Assembly: GCA_016710465.1 (NCBI GenBank)
Contig: JADJVS010000012.1
Span: forward strand, 310,001 to 374,000
Direction of reading: 5' to 3'
Source: Sulfuritalea sp.
GTDB lineage: Bacteria > Pseudomonadota > Gammaproteobacteria > Burkholderiales > Rhodocyclaceae
DNA: 64,000 nt
Both the position numbers and the translations under genes were made by a program. Numbering within the stretch: the stretch's first letter is position 1; every line of letters begins with the position of its first letter. The notes under the pieces were generated by a model that had not been told where the DNA came from, did no database searches, and saw nothing but the letters and a program-made list of their open reading frames with translations. Shown here piece by piece: positions 25,370 through 33,859 of this stretch.

Positions 25370-26401
25370 ATGAAATTACGCAAATTTGCGCTGCTGACCG
25401 CTGCCCTGGGGTTGTCCACCGGCGCTGCCCTGGCCCAGGAAATCACCCTCAAGGTGCACCACTTCCTGCCGCCCAGCAGCAACGCCCACGCCAACCTCGT
25501 GGTGCCCTGGTGCGACAAGATCGCCAAGGAATCCAACAACAAGCTGAAGTGCCAGATCTATCCGGCCATGCAGCTTGGCGGCACGCCGCCGCAGCTCTTC
25601 GACCAGGCCAGGGACGGCGTCGCCGACCTGGTGTGGACCCTGCCGACCTACCAGGCCGGCCGCTTCACCAAGTCCGAGGTGTTCGAGCTGCCCTTCCTCA
25701 CCTTGAACGCGACCACGGCCAGCCCGGCGCTCTGGGAATACGTGCAGAAGAACGCGCTGGACGAGTTCAAGGGCGTCAAGCCCATCTACATGCACATGCA
25801 TGACGGCGCCGTGTTCCACTTCGGCAGGATCGGGCCGAAGACGCTCGAAGAACTCAAGGGCCTCAAGGTGCGCGCACCGAGCCGCCTCGGCGGCAAGATG
25901 ATCGAGGCGCTGGGCATGGTGCCGGTGCCGATGCCGGCGCCGCAGGTTCCGGAAGCCATCGCCAAGGGCGTGGTCGACGGCGCCAACATTCCCTGGGAAG
26001 TGGTGACCCCGTTCAAACTGCAGGAGATCACCAAGTTTCACGTCGAGGTGCCGAAGGGCATGGCCAAGCCGGGCAACTCCATCTTCGCCTTCGTGATGAA
26101 CCAGGCGAAGTACGACAGCCTGCCCGCCGACCTGAAGAAGGTGATCGACGCCAACAGCGGCTTCGAAACCTCGAAGTGGGCCGGCAAGATCTTCGACCAG
26201 CCCGAAGTCGAGGCGCGCAAGATCGCCCAGGACCGCAAGAACACCTTCATCACCATCACACCGGCCGAGTACGCGCGCTGGAAAAAGGCCACCGACCTGG
26301 TCGACGAGGCCTGGATCAAGGAGGCCGCCGCCAAGGGCGCCAACGGCAAGGCGCTATACGACGAAGCGGTCAGCCTGCTGAAGAAGCACGGCAGCATGTA
26401 A
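25370..26401 (+). CDS. dctP: TRAP transporter substrate-binding protein
   Basis: This 343-residue periplasmic binding protein has a signal peptide (about residues 1-23, cut after ALA). The mature part begins QEITLKVHHFLPP, with QIYPAMQLGGTPPQLFDQ, GLKVRAPSRLGGKMIEALG carrying the Arg that usually binds the substrate carboxylate, and KGVVDGANIPWEV. The orphan binding protein at 51578 is a close paralogue. GGAGGAG precedes the ATG. A strong terminator follows. Confidence 0.93.
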   Translation: MKLRKFALLTAALGLSTGAALAQEITLKVHHFLPPSSNAHANLVVPWCDKIAKESNNKLKCQIYPAMQLGGTPPQLFDQARDGVADLVWTLPTYQAGRFTKSEVFELPFLTLNATTASPALWEYVQKNALDEFKGVKPIYMHMHDGAVFHFGRIGPKTLEELKGLKVRAPSRLGGKMIEALGMVPVPMPAPQVPEAIAKGVVDGANIPWEVVTPFKLQEITKFHVEVPKGMAKPGNSIFAFVMNQAKYDSLPADLKKVIDANSGFETSKWAGKIFDQPEVEARKIAQDRKNTFITITPAEYARWKKATDLVDEAWIKEAAAKGANGKALYDEAVSLLKKHGSM

Positions 26402-26419
26402 GCCGTTTCCATCCAACCA

Positions 26420-26445
26420 GGGCAGGCCGTCGGCCTGCCCTTTTT
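26420..26445 (+). terminator. Rho-independent terminator after the TRAP operon
   Basis: GGGCAGGCC and GGCCTGCCC form a 9-bp GC stem with a 3-base loop, followed by TTTTTC. It lies 19 bp after the dctP stop. Confidence 0.85.
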
Positions 26446-26460
26446 CTTGGAGTACGCCGC

Positions 26461-27303
26461 ATGAGCATCACCACCGTCATTCTGGTGCATGGCGCCTGGC
26501 ACGGCGCCTGGTGCTGGCAAACCGTGATTCCCGAGCTGCTGAAGCGGCGCCTGGCGCCCTTCACCCTCGACCTGCCGGCCCATGGCGTGCATGCGCGTTT
26601 TCCCGAGGGATGGGGCGGCGACCCGGCGCGCTTCGCCGCCGCGCCCTCGCCCGTTGCCGGCATCACCCTGGACGACTACGCCGATGCCGTGCTGGAAGTC
26701 GTCGATGGCGCATATGCCGCCGGTTCCGGCCCGGTGATGCTGGTCGGCCACAGCATGGCCGGCATCGCGCTCACCGCCGTTGCCGAGCGCGCCCCGGAAA
26801 AGATCGGCATGCTCGCCTACCTCGCCGCCTTCATGCCCCTGCCCGGCGTGCCGATGATCGACTACGTTCGCTGCGCGGAGAATGCCGGCGAGGAAGTCGC
26901 CGGCCTCTTCGTCGCACCCCCACCGCGGATCGGCGCCATGCGCATCGACTATCGGTGCGCGGACCCGGACCATCGCGAACGCATCCGCTCCGCCTTTGCC
27001 CACGATGTCGATACGGCGGCCTTCGCCGCGATGAACCACCTGCTGACGCCCGACGTGCCGGCCGGTCCGGTGGCGACGCCGACCGTCGCCACGCGCGAAG
27101 GCTGGGGCAGCGTGCCGCGCGCCTATCTTCGATGCAGCGCGGATCGCGCCGTGATGCCGGCGTTGCAGGATCGCTTCATCCGCGAGGCCGACGCTTTCAC
27201 GCCGGGCAACCCGACGCGTGTGCTGACACTGGCGGCCAGCCACTCGCCGTTTTTGTCGATGCCGGAAACGCTGGCGCGGGCGCTGGCGGAACTCGCCGCC
27301 TGA
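26461..27303 (+). CDS. Alpha/beta hydrolase
   Basis: This 280-residue protein has the oxyanion motif LVHGAWHGAWCW near residue 8, the nucleophile elbow GHSMAG near residue 98 and a catalytic His in AASHSPFLS near the C terminus, all typical of plant-esterase-like (salicylate-binding-protein) hydrolases. It is likely a small-ester hydrolase, possibly removing methyl or aryl esters before ring degradation. It has its own SD (TGGAG) after the terminator but runs the same way as the TRAP genes. Confidence 0.85.
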   Translation: MSITTVILVHGAWHGAWCWQTVIPELLKRRLAPFTLDLPAHGVHARFPEGWGGDPARFAAAPSPVAGITLDDYADAVLEVVDGAYAAGSGPVMLVGHSMAGIALTAVAERAPEKIGMLAYLAAFMPLPGVPMIDYVRCAENAGEEVAGLFVAPPPRIGAMRIDYRCADPDHRERIRSAFAHDVDTAAFAAMNHLLTPDVPAGPVATPTVATREGWGSVPRAYLRCSADRAVMPALQDRFIREADAFTPGNPTRVLTLAASHSPFLSMPETLARALAELAA

Positions 27304-27306
27304 AGT

Positions 27307-27837
27307 TCAGGCGCTGCGCGCGGTCGCGACGGGCAGCTCGGTCACCGCGCCCTCGGTGACGCAGACGCCGCAGGCGGCCTGGCGACACCCGACACAGGCC
27401 GACTTGATGTCCTCGGGCACCGGGATCGACTTGATGCGCTTGGGATTTTCCGGGTCGCGCACCGCGAACAGGCGCACCTCGCGTCCCTCGGCGAGCACGG
27501 TATCGCCGCGTCGCGCCGTGTGGTGCATGACGAAGGTCTTGTTGTTCCACTGCTCGACCGTGGTCTCGATCTCGATGTCTTCGCCGTAGGTTGCCGAATT
27601 GAGGAACTTGCATTGGACGTCGAGCACCGGCGTGCCGATGATGCCGCGCTCTTCTTCGGTGACGTGCCAGCTCGGGATGCCACAGGCGACGAAGAACTCG
27701 CGGCTGGCGGTGTCGAACCAGACCAGGTAATTGGCAAAAAACACGATCTTCGCCGGGTCGCATTCCGAAAACGTGATGCGGTGGCGGTGGATGTGGCGGC
27801 GGTGGCAGGGGCCACTCGGCAGGGTCATGTCGTTCAT
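27307..27837 (-). CDS. Hotdog-fold acyl-CoA thioesterase with a cysteine-rich tail
   Basis: This 176-residue protein has a 4-hydroxybenzoyl-CoA-thioesterase-type core. The active-site block ECDPAKIVFFANYLVWFD carries the Asp near residue 27. Strand motifs such as VQCKFLNSATYGEDIEI follow. After the core, residues 148-159 hold four cysteines in the pattern CX2CX4CX2C, an unusual extension that looks metal-binding. The ATG at 27837 overlaps the iorB stop (ATGA), so it belongs to the ior operon. There it could release arylacetate from the CoA product, inferred from context. Confidence 0.85.
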   Translation of the reverse strand: MNDMTLPSGPCHRRHIHRHRITFSECDPAKIVFFANYLVWFDTASREFFVACGIPSWHVTEEERGIIGTPVLDVQCKFLNSATYGEDIEIETTVEQWNNKTFVMHHTARRGDTVLAEGREVRLFAVRDPENPKRIKSIPVPEDIKSACVGCRQAACGVCVTEGAVTELPVATARSA

Positions 27838-29390
27838 GTCGCGGTTCCCGTTCGTTTCACCCAGCGTACCGGCACGGCCTTCACGGCTCGCGGCGGCGCA
27901 CCGGCCTGAGTCAGCGCGGCATCCAGTGCCGTACCGCTCTCCTCGGCCAGCGCCGCTTCGCGGGCGCGGCGAATGTCCGCCGGATCGCTGGACTTCAAAC
28001 TGTTTATTATAGACCTGAAGTTTTCCTTGGCACGCTCGTTGGTTGCGCCGTAGCCCTTGACCATGCGCGCGCAAAGGGCAAGCTCCAGGGCCACCTCAAG
28101 GCTGGGAGCGGCTTCGATGCAGACCAGCCAGTGCTCGATCAGTTCCTGCTCTTCGGCGTAGCGCCGGCCGATGCGACGCAATGGGCGCAATGCGCCGAGC
28201 AGGCGCAGGGCAAGGAAGCCGAGGATGCTGTCGGCGCGCAGCTTGAGCGGCATGGCCAGGGGCGTGGCGCCGTCCCGCCGGCGCCAGCGCTTTGCGTCCC
28301 GTCGGGAACTCTCCCAATCCAGCAGGCGATTCGCCAAGGCCGGCGGCAGCAGCCCGGCGAGCTCAACCAGGCCCGGCTTGAGGTGGTCGGCAATGCGCAG
28401 CAGGTCGCCCGGCCGCGCGCCGGCCTCCTCGGCCACGCGCGCAAAACGCGCGGCACGGCTCTTCAGGTCGGCAACGCGGATCACGTCGTCGAAGGCCATC
28501 CACAGCGCCAGGTAACGCCCGCCTTCGCTGACCAGCCCGGCGTCGCCGTCGACGCCAAAGCGACGCGCGACGGCGCGCAGGCGCTCGACGCGCTGCGTGA
28601 AGAGTTCGCCGTAGGCCGCGTCCTGGAATTCGACGACGCGGGCATGGCCCAGCGATACCAGGTCAGGAGTTCCCGAAGGGACGCAGAGCGCTGGCGCTGG
28701 CGCGCTCTGCGTGCCTGGGACGCCGCTTCGCGGGACGGCAACGGCGGCATGGACCCCGCCCGCCGCGCGGCAGCGCTCGAAGGCCAGCGCGAAGCCCTTG
28801 AGGCTGGCCTCGACGCCACGCCCCGAGTCGCGGATGATCTCCTCGAAGGCCGCCGGATCGAAAGGCAGCACGCCACTCGCCGCGATAGCGCCGAAGAGCA
28901 CGGCGCTGGGCACCGTGCCTGCCTCGCGCGCCGTGGCATCGACATCGAAGGCGGCGCATTCGCGGCTGTAGCGGCGCGCCACTTCCAGCAGGCGCGTGCT
29001 GTCGTAACGGCCGTCGCCCGGCGCCAGCTTCTCGAAGGTGGTCAGGGTGCGATGCGTCGAGCAGACCAGCCGGGTGCGCTCGGGCGAAACATGGCCGTTC
29101 TGGATCGCGCGCACGGCCTCCAGCAGTTCCGATGCCACCATCAGGTCGAGGCAGCCCGGCACCGGCGACAGGCTCATCACCGGCGCGCGGCCACCCAGTT
29201 CGGCATGGGTCTGCGGATGGATCTCGACGTAATACGTGGTGGCGCCGGTGCGCTGGGCGACACCGGGAATCGAGGTCGCCTGCGCCGGGTGGCCGGCACG
29301 CAAGGCAAGCTCGACCAGCCACTCGGCGAGCACCCCACCGCCTTCGCCGCCGAGCGCGGCGATCAGGATGGTGATGGGCTGGCTGCTCAT
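27834..29390 (-). CDS. iorB: Indolepyruvate:ferredoxin oxidoreductase beta-type subunit
   Basis: This 518-residue protein has an N-terminal gamma-type domain of 2-oxoacid:ferredoxin oxidoreductases (LIAALGGEGGGVLAEWLVE, SIPGVAQRTGATTYYVEI). A long C-terminal region specific to proteobacterial IorB proteins follows. The ATG at 29390 overlaps the iorA stop (ATGA). The frame carries two inverted copies of a 31-bp palindromic repeat (28281-28311 and 28667-28697) and reads through both, giving RRDAKRWR on one side and APALCVPSG on the other. With iorA it forms the enzyme that oxidises arylpyruvates to arylacetyl-CoA. Confidence 0.88.
   Translation of the reverse strand: MSSQPITILIAALGGEGGGVLAEWLVELALRAGHPAQATSIPGVAQRTGATTYYVEIHPQTHAELGGRAPVMSLSPVPGCLDLMVASELLEAVRAIQNGHVSPERTRLVCSTHRTLTTFEKLAPGDGRYDSTRLLEVARRYSRECAAFDVDATAREAGTVPSAVLFGAIAASGVLPFDPAAFEEIIRDSGRGVEASLKGFALAFERCRAAGGVHAAVAVPRSGVPGTQSAPAPALCVPSGTPDLVSLGHARVVEFQDAAYGELFTQRVERLRAVARRFGVDGDAGLVSEGGRYLALWMAFDDVIRVADLKSRAARFARVAEEAGARPGDLLRIADHLKPGLVELAGLLPPALANRLLDWESSRRDAKRWRRRDGATPLAMPLKLRADSILGFLALRLLGALRPLRRIGRRYAEEQELIEHWLVCIEAAPSLEVALELALCARMVKGYGATNERAKENFRSIINSLKSSDPADIRRAREAALAEESGTALDAALTQAGAPPRAVKAVPVRWVKRTGTAT
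28281..28311 (-). repeat. Palindromic coding repeat, copy 1 (inside iorB)
   Basis: On the minus strand it reads GAGTTCCCGACGGGACGC then AAAGCGCTGGCGC. It matches the plus strand at 28667-28697 in 29 of 31 bases. Both copies lie inside the iorB frame without breaking it. Confidence 0.75.
28667..28697 (+). repeat. Palindromic coding repeat, copy 2 (inside iorB)
   Basis: GAGTTCCCGAAGGGACGC then AGAGCGCTGGCGC, inverted relative to copy 1. The flanking sequence adds a further perfect inverted repeat (ACGCAGAGCGC/GCGCTCTGCGT, 28681-28712). The segment encodes a low-complexity Pro/Ala/Gly stretch not expected in IorB. Confidence 0.75.
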
Positions 29391-31537
29391 CGCGCCAACA
29401 TCCCGATCACGCCGCGCCGCAGCCCCGCCAGCAGGCGTTCGGCGAGGCCCGGATTCTTCACCACCTCGACGCGGTAGAAAGACGGGCACAGCGTCGCCGC
29501 GTGGGCGTTCTCGCCGCAAAGGCCGCAGCCGACGCAGCAGTCGATCACCGTCGCCACTGGGTCCACCTTCAGCGGATCGCCGCTGTCCTTCAGCGTCAGC
29601 GTCGGGCAACCGGACAGCCGGATACAGGAATGGTCGCCCGAGCAGGTATCGGCATCGACGCCATACCTGACCTTGACCACGCGCTTGCCGGCCTTGAGCA
29701 GCCCGGCGATCCAGGGCTTGGTGCGGCGCTGGCGCTCGAGCTGGCACTCGCCCTCGGCGATGATCACCTTGAGTCCGGCGTAGTCGGTGGTGAAGGCTTC
29801 CTCCAGCGTGCGGCGCATGGTCTCGACTTCGTAGCTCGGCACCGTGCGCAGCCAGCCGACGCCGATGCCCTTGAGCGTGTCCTCGATGGTGTGGTTGCGA
29901 TCGACCAGGCTCTGCTGCCGATTCTCCGCCGCCGCCTTGATCTCGTCGTCGGGCGTGGAAATGATTTCCTGCGTGCCCGTAGCCGAGGTATAGCCATTCT
30001 TCATGATCAGCAGCACGGCGTCGTCCTGGTTGAACAAGGCCGATTCAACGCCGGTCAGCAGGCCGTTGTGCCAGAAACCGCCGTCGCCCATCACCGCCAT
30101 GGCGCGACGCCCGAGCATGGGCGAAACGCCGGCGCGACTGGCCAGGCTCATGCCGTAGCCAAGGATGGTGTGGCCAAAACCGAAGGGCTCGAAGGTGGCG
30201 AAGGAATGGCAGCCGATGTCGGCCGCGTAATGCACCGGGCCGACATTGGCCTGCGCCTGCTTGATCGCCGAGAACACCGGCCGCTCCGGGCAACCGACGC
30301 AGAACTGCGGCGGGCGCGGCGGCAGCGGCAATTCAAGTTGCGCAACAACGGCCTGCCTGCGCGCGGCATTCGCCGCCAGCCAGTCCCGGGCGGCGTCCAG
30401 CGGCACGGCAGCGGCGTGGCGCGCGAGGAACTTCACCAGGCCCTCGGCGATCACCTCGACGTTGTATTCGCCCGCCATCGGCAGCAGGTCCTTGCCATGG
30501 AGCGCGGTATCGATCTCCATGCGCCGCAAGGCAGTGGCGATCTCCTGCTCGATGAATTCCGGCTGGCCCTCCTCGACGACCAGCACCACGCGCTTGCCTC
30601 GGCAGAAATCAGCTATCTGCTCCGGCACCAGCGGGTAGGTGACGTTGAGCACCAGCATGGGAATCTCGGCGGCGCCGAAGGCATCGGCCACCGTGAACTG
30701 CTGCAAGGCCCGCACCAGCGCATTGTGCAAGCCGCCCTGCACGATGATGCCGATGTCCTCATGGCGGCCGCCGAAGACCTCGTTGAGGCCGTGTTCGAGG
30801 ATGTAGCGCCGCGCCGCCGGCAGGCGCTGCTCGAACTTGAGTTTCTCGTGGCGGAAGGTTGATGGCGGATGCGAGAGGCGCTCGTAATCGAAGCGCGCCG
30901 GCGACTCCATCAGCGCCTTGCGCGAGATCGCCGGCGAGACATTGTCCTTGCATTCGAAACTGCCGCGCACATGGCAGGCGCGGATGCGCAGTTGCAGGAT
31001 GGCCGGCGTATTGCTGACCTCGGACAGCGCGAAGCCGTGCTCGACCATGCGCACCATGGCCGGCAGTTGCGGCCGCGGGTCGAGCAGCAGCAGCGAGGAC
31101 TTCATGGCGAAAGCGTGGGTGCGCTCCTGGATCACGCTGGCGCCCTCGCCGTAATCCTCGCCGACGATGATCAGCGCGCCGCCGACGACACCCGGCGAGG
31201 CGAGATTGGACAGCGCATCGGCGGCGACGTTGGTGCCGACCACCGACTTCCAGGTCACCGCGCCGCGCAGCGGATAGTGGATCGAGGCGCCGAGCATGGC
31301 GGCGGCGGAGGCCTCGTTGGAGCAGGCCTCGACATGCACGCCGAGTTCGGCCATGTAGTCCTCGGCCTGGACCATGACGTCGAGCAGGTGCGAAACCGGC
31401 GCGCCCTGGTAGCCGCCGACGTAGGCCACCCCGGATTGCAGCAGCGCCTTGGTGATCGCCAGTATGCCTTCGCCATGGAAGGTCGTGCCCGCGCCCTGGC
31501 GCAGTTGATCCACTTCCCTGGTGAATGAAATCTCCAT
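29387..31537 (-). CDS. iorA: Indolepyruvate:ferredoxin oxidoreductase alpha subunit
   Basis: This 716-residue thiamine-diphosphate enzyme has an N-terminal pyrimidine-binding domain (YVGGYQGAPVSHLLD, ACSNEASAAAMLGAS). A central FCVGCPERPVFSAI block and the ThDP motif GDGGFWHNGLLTGVES...N lie near residues 485-520. A C-terminal ferredoxin-like domain has cysteines in CSGDHSC, SGC and CCVGCGLCGEN...LCP. It couples oxidative decarboxylation of arylpyruvates to ferredoxin reduction. The LysR-type box at 31590 lies 53 bp before the ATG, the same distance as at the lig operon. Confidence 0.93.
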   Translation of the reverse strand: MEISFTREVDQLRQGAGTTFHGEGILAITKALLQSGVAYVGGYQGAPVSHLLDVMVQAEDYMAELGVHVEACSNEASAAAMLGASIHYPLRGAVTWKSVVGTNVAADALSNLASPGVVGGALIIVGEDYGEGASVIQERTHAFAMKSSLLLLDPRPQLPAMVRMVEHGFALSEVSNTPAILQLRIRACHVRGSFECKDNVSPAISRKALMESPARFDYERLSHPPSTFRHEKLKFEQRLPAARRYILEHGLNEVFGGRHEDIGIIVQGGLHNALVRALQQFTVADAFGAAEIPMLVLNVTYPLVPEQIADFCRGKRVVLVVEEGQPEFIEQEIATALRRMEIDTALHGKDLLPMAGEYNVEVIAEGLVKFLARHAAAVPLDAARDWLAANAARRQAVVAQLELPLPPRPPQFCVGCPERPVFSAIKQAQANVGPVHYAADIGCHSFATFEPFGFGHTILGYGMSLASRAGVSPMLGRRAMAVMGDGGFWHNGLLTGVESALFNQDDAVLLIMKNGYTSATGTQEIISTPDDEIKAAAENRQQSLVDRNHTIEDTLKGIGVGWLRTVPSYEVETMRRTLEEAFTTDYAGLKVIIAEGECQLERQRRTKPWIAGLLKAGKRVVKVRYGVDADTCSGDHSCIRLSGCPTLTLKDSGDPLKVDPVATVIDCCVGCGLCGENAHAATLCPSFYRVEVVKNPGLAERLLAGLRRGVIGMLAR

Positions 31538-31589
31538 GTCGCCATTCTGGCCCCCAATGCCGTCGCAGCCAAGGCGGGAGCGGCACTAA

Positions 31590-31611
31590 CAGCTATCGCA
31601 GCGCGTTATGG
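31590..31611 (+). promoter_or_regulatory. LysR-type box between iorA and the MFS gene
   Basis: AGCTATCGC, AGCGC, GTTATGG. Both conserved halves match the lig box. It is 53 bp before iorA and 32 bp before the MFS start, so it may serve both divergent genes. Confidence 0.65.
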
Positions 31612-31643
31612 GCAATGCCAATGGCCCCACTTACAATCCGGCC

Positions 31644-32819
31644 ATGCGAATTTCCACCGACTGGCGCGCCGTGCTCGCCGCCGCTGCCTGCGGCGTGGCC
31701 GTGGCCTTCAATGTCGGCAAGGTGCCGATCGCCATGACGGAGTTGCGCGCCGAGTTCGGCCTGTCGCTGGTGGCGGCGGGCTGGATGTCGTCGATGATCA
31801 ATACGCTCGCCGTTTGTACGGGCCTCGCTTTCGGCATCCTCGGCGACCGCGTCGGCGCCCTGCGCACCTGCTACGCCGGGCTGGCCGTCAGCATCCTCGG
31901 CGGGGTGCTGGGCCTGGTCGCGGCGAGTGAGGGTGTGCTGCTGATCTCGCGCTTCCTCGAAGGCGCCGGCCAGGTCGCCATCGTGGTCTCCGCCCCGGCG
32001 CTGCTGACCTCGGCGGCGGCGCCGACCGACCAGCGATTCGCGCTGGGCATCTGGAGTTCCTACCTGCCCGCCGGCGTCGGCATCATCATGCTGCTGGCGC
32101 CCCTGATCCTGCCCCTTGGCGGCTGGCGCGGGCTGTGGCTGCTGAGCCTCGCCGCCCTGGCCATGTCGGCGTTGGCGGTAAGGCGTTCCGAGGCCAGCTA
32201 TGCGCCGCGCGCGGCAACGCCGCTTGATGAATCCCCCTGGCGCAACGCCCGCCTAGCCCTGGCCCAACCCGCCCCCTGGCTGCTCGCCTTCGCCATGATG
32301 AGCTGGACGCTGCAGCACTATGCCCTGATCATCTGGCTGCCGACCTTCCTCAAGGAGCAGCGCGGCCTGGGCACGCTGGCGACCTCGCTGCTCTCTTGCA
32401 TCATGGTGCTGGCCAACGTGCCGGGCAACCTGATCGGCGGCAGCCTGCTGCAGCGCGGCTGGCACCGGGGCAACCTGATCGCCGGCGCCAGCCTGGTCAC
32501 CGGGCTTGCCGGTGCCGGCATCTTCCTCGACGGCCTGCCCGATGCGCTGCGCTATCTGCTATGCGTGCTGCTGTCCTTCGTCGGCGGCCTGATCCCGGCC
32601 TCGGTACTCTCCGCCTCGGCCCACCTGGCCAAAACGCCGAAGCAGATCGGCACCCTGCAAGGCCTGTTCATGCAGATGGGCAATGTCGGCCCCTTCATCG
32701 GCCCACCCATCATCGCCGCCATCGTCGCCGCCAGCGGCCTGTGGCGCGACGCGCTGTGGGTCACGGGTACGGCGGCGGCCTGCGGCATCCTTCTCGGGTT
32801 GGCGCTGCGGCGGTTCTAG
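31644..32819 (+). CDS. MFS transporter (CynX/NimT-like)
   Basis: This 391-residue protein has 12 predicted transmembrane segments. The loop-2 motif is GDRVGALRTCYAG and the N-terminal half has GWMSSMINTLAVCTGLAFGILGD. It belongs to the cyanate/aromatic-acid side of the MFS. Divergence from ior across the shared LysR-type box suggests uptake or export of an aromatic acid. I chose the ATG at 31644 because an earlier ATG at 31608 lies inside the box. Confidence 0.87.
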   Translation: MRISTDWRAVLAAAACGVAVAFNVGKVPIAMTELRAEFGLSLVAAGWMSSMINTLAVCTGLAFGILGDRVGALRTCYAGLAVSILGGVLGLVAASEGVLLISRFLEGAGQVAIVVSAPALLTSAAAPTDQRFALGIWSSYLPAGVGIIMLLAPLILPLGGWRGLWLLSLAALAMSALAVRRSEASYAPRAATPLDESPWRNARLALAQPAPWLLAFAMMSWTLQHYALIIWLPTFLKEQRGLGTLATSLLSCIMVLANVPGNLIGGSLLQRGWHRGNLIAGASLVTGLAGAGIFLDGLPDALRYLLCVLLSFVGGLIPASVLSASAHLAKTPKQIGTLQGLFMQMGNVGPFIGPPIIAAIVAASGLWRDALWVTGTAAACGILLGLALRRF

Positions 32820-32902
32820 CCGCAGCGCCGGGCCTGACTCAGGTGGCCCCGACCGGAGGCCAGGTTCCAGTGCTTGCCCCGTTGGCGACCCCGGCCTACA
32901 AT

Positions 32903-32928
32903 GTGTAAAAAGTACATAACGGATACAC
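32903..32928. promoter_or_regulatory. Putative VapB operator
   Basis: GTGTA and TACAC flank a 16-bp AT-rich core ending 4 bp before the vapB ATG. VapBC complexes bind such repeats to repress their own promoter. Confidence 0.4.
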
Positions 32929-32931
32929 ACC

Positions 32932-33126
32932 ATGCGCACCAATATCGTGATCGACGACGAGCTCATGAACAGCACGCTTCGGGCCACCGGCTTGAAGACC
33001 AAACGGGAAGCCGTGGAGCTGGGGCTCCGCACCTTGCTGCGGCTGCGCCAGCAAGAGGACATCAAGCGCTTTCGCGGGAAGCTCAACTGGCAGGGCGACC
33101 TTGATGCAATGAGGACCGACAAGTGA
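32932..33126 (+). CDS. vapB: VapB-type antitoxin
   Basis: This 64-residue protein has a ribbon-helix-helix start (MRTNIVIDDELMNSTLRATG, then KTKREAVELGLRTLLRLR). A short C-terminal tail (FRGKLNWQGDLDAMR) wraps the toxin in this family. It overlaps the vapC GTG start by 4 bp. The operator-like repeat lies just upstream. Confidence 0.9.
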   Translation: MRTNIVIDDELMNSTLRATGLKTKREAVELGLRTLLRLRQQEDIKRFRGKLNWQGDLDAMRTDK

Positions 33127-33524
33127 TCCTGGTCGACTCCAGCGTTTGGATCGACTACTTCCGTGGAACCGCAACACCGCAGGTGGAGAAACTGGACTCG
33201 CTGCTGGGAAGCGAGCCTATCGCAACGGGCGACCTCATCCTGACCGAGGTGCTGCAAGGCTTTTTCAGCGACCGGGACTTCAATCAAGCCAGGAAACTCA
33301 TGACGTCGTTGGTGATCGTAGACCTCGTGGGACAGGAGATTGCCATACAGGCCGCCAGGAACTTTCGTGCGCTGCGATCGCTCGGGGTAACGGTACGCAA
33401 GACCATTGATACGGTAATTGCCACGCGCTGCATCGACAGTGGCTTGCCCCTTCTGTATAGCGACAGGGATTTCGATCCCTTCGTCGAACACCTTGGCCTC
33501 CGTTCAGCGCTGCCTGAAACCTGA
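33123..33524 (+). CDS. vapC: VapC-type PIN-domain RNase toxin
   Basis: This 133-residue PIN nuclease has all four acidic residues: VDSSVWIDYF (Asp4), TEVLQGF (Glu near residue 41), TIDTVIATRC (Asp near 99) and SDRDFDPF (Asp near 117). VapC toxins cut RNA under control of VapB. The GTG start overlaps the vapB stop (GTGA), which sets translation ratio. The pair looks functional. Confidence 0.92.
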   Translation: MILVDSSVWIDYFRGTATPQVEKLDSLLGSEPIATGDLILTEVLQGFFSDRDFNQARKLMTSLVIVDLVGQEIAIQAARNFRALRSLGVTVRKTIDTVIATRCIDSGLPLLYSDRDFDPFVEHLGLRSALPET

Positions 33525-33580
33525 CTAGATACCGCTCCGCGGCGGCAATTTTCCAATCACGATTGCTTTCGAGTTTGCCC

Positions 33581-33859
33581 ATGCCCCTATACGAATACTC
33601 ACCAAGCGCCGGACACTGTGAACAGTGCGCCGGGAAATTCGAAGTATTCCAGCGAATTGCCGACGAGAAACTGACGCAATGCCCGAAATGCGGACAGCCA
33701 TGCGAGCGGCAAATCAGCCGCGTTGCGCTCGGCGGGAAGTTCTCGACCTCGGAGTCGGCGATAAAGAGTTCGGGTTTTACGCGCTATCAAAAGGCAGAAA
33801 ACGGTGTTTACGAGCGCACCGCCGGCAGCGGCGGCCCTGAAATTCTCTATCGCGACTAG
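33581..33859 (+). CDS. FmdB-like zinc-ribbon protein
   Basis: This 92-residue protein starts MPLYEYSPSAGHCEQCAGKF. Two knuckles, CEQC and CPKCGQPC, form the zinc ribbon of the FmdB regulatory-protein family. FmdB domains occur near amidase or regulatory genes; the exact role here is unknown. The C-terminal half is polar. It stands alone after vapBC. Confidence 0.85.
   Translation: MPLYEYSPSAGHCEQCAGKFEVFQRIADEKLTQCPKCGQPCERQISRVALGGKFSTSESAIKSSGFTRYQKAENGVYERTAGSGGPEILYRD

Noticed and set aside
28131..29477. 448-codon plus-strand frame over iorB
   Set aside because: It is antisense to iorB. It was useful only because it shows the same repeat peptides in the opposite order.
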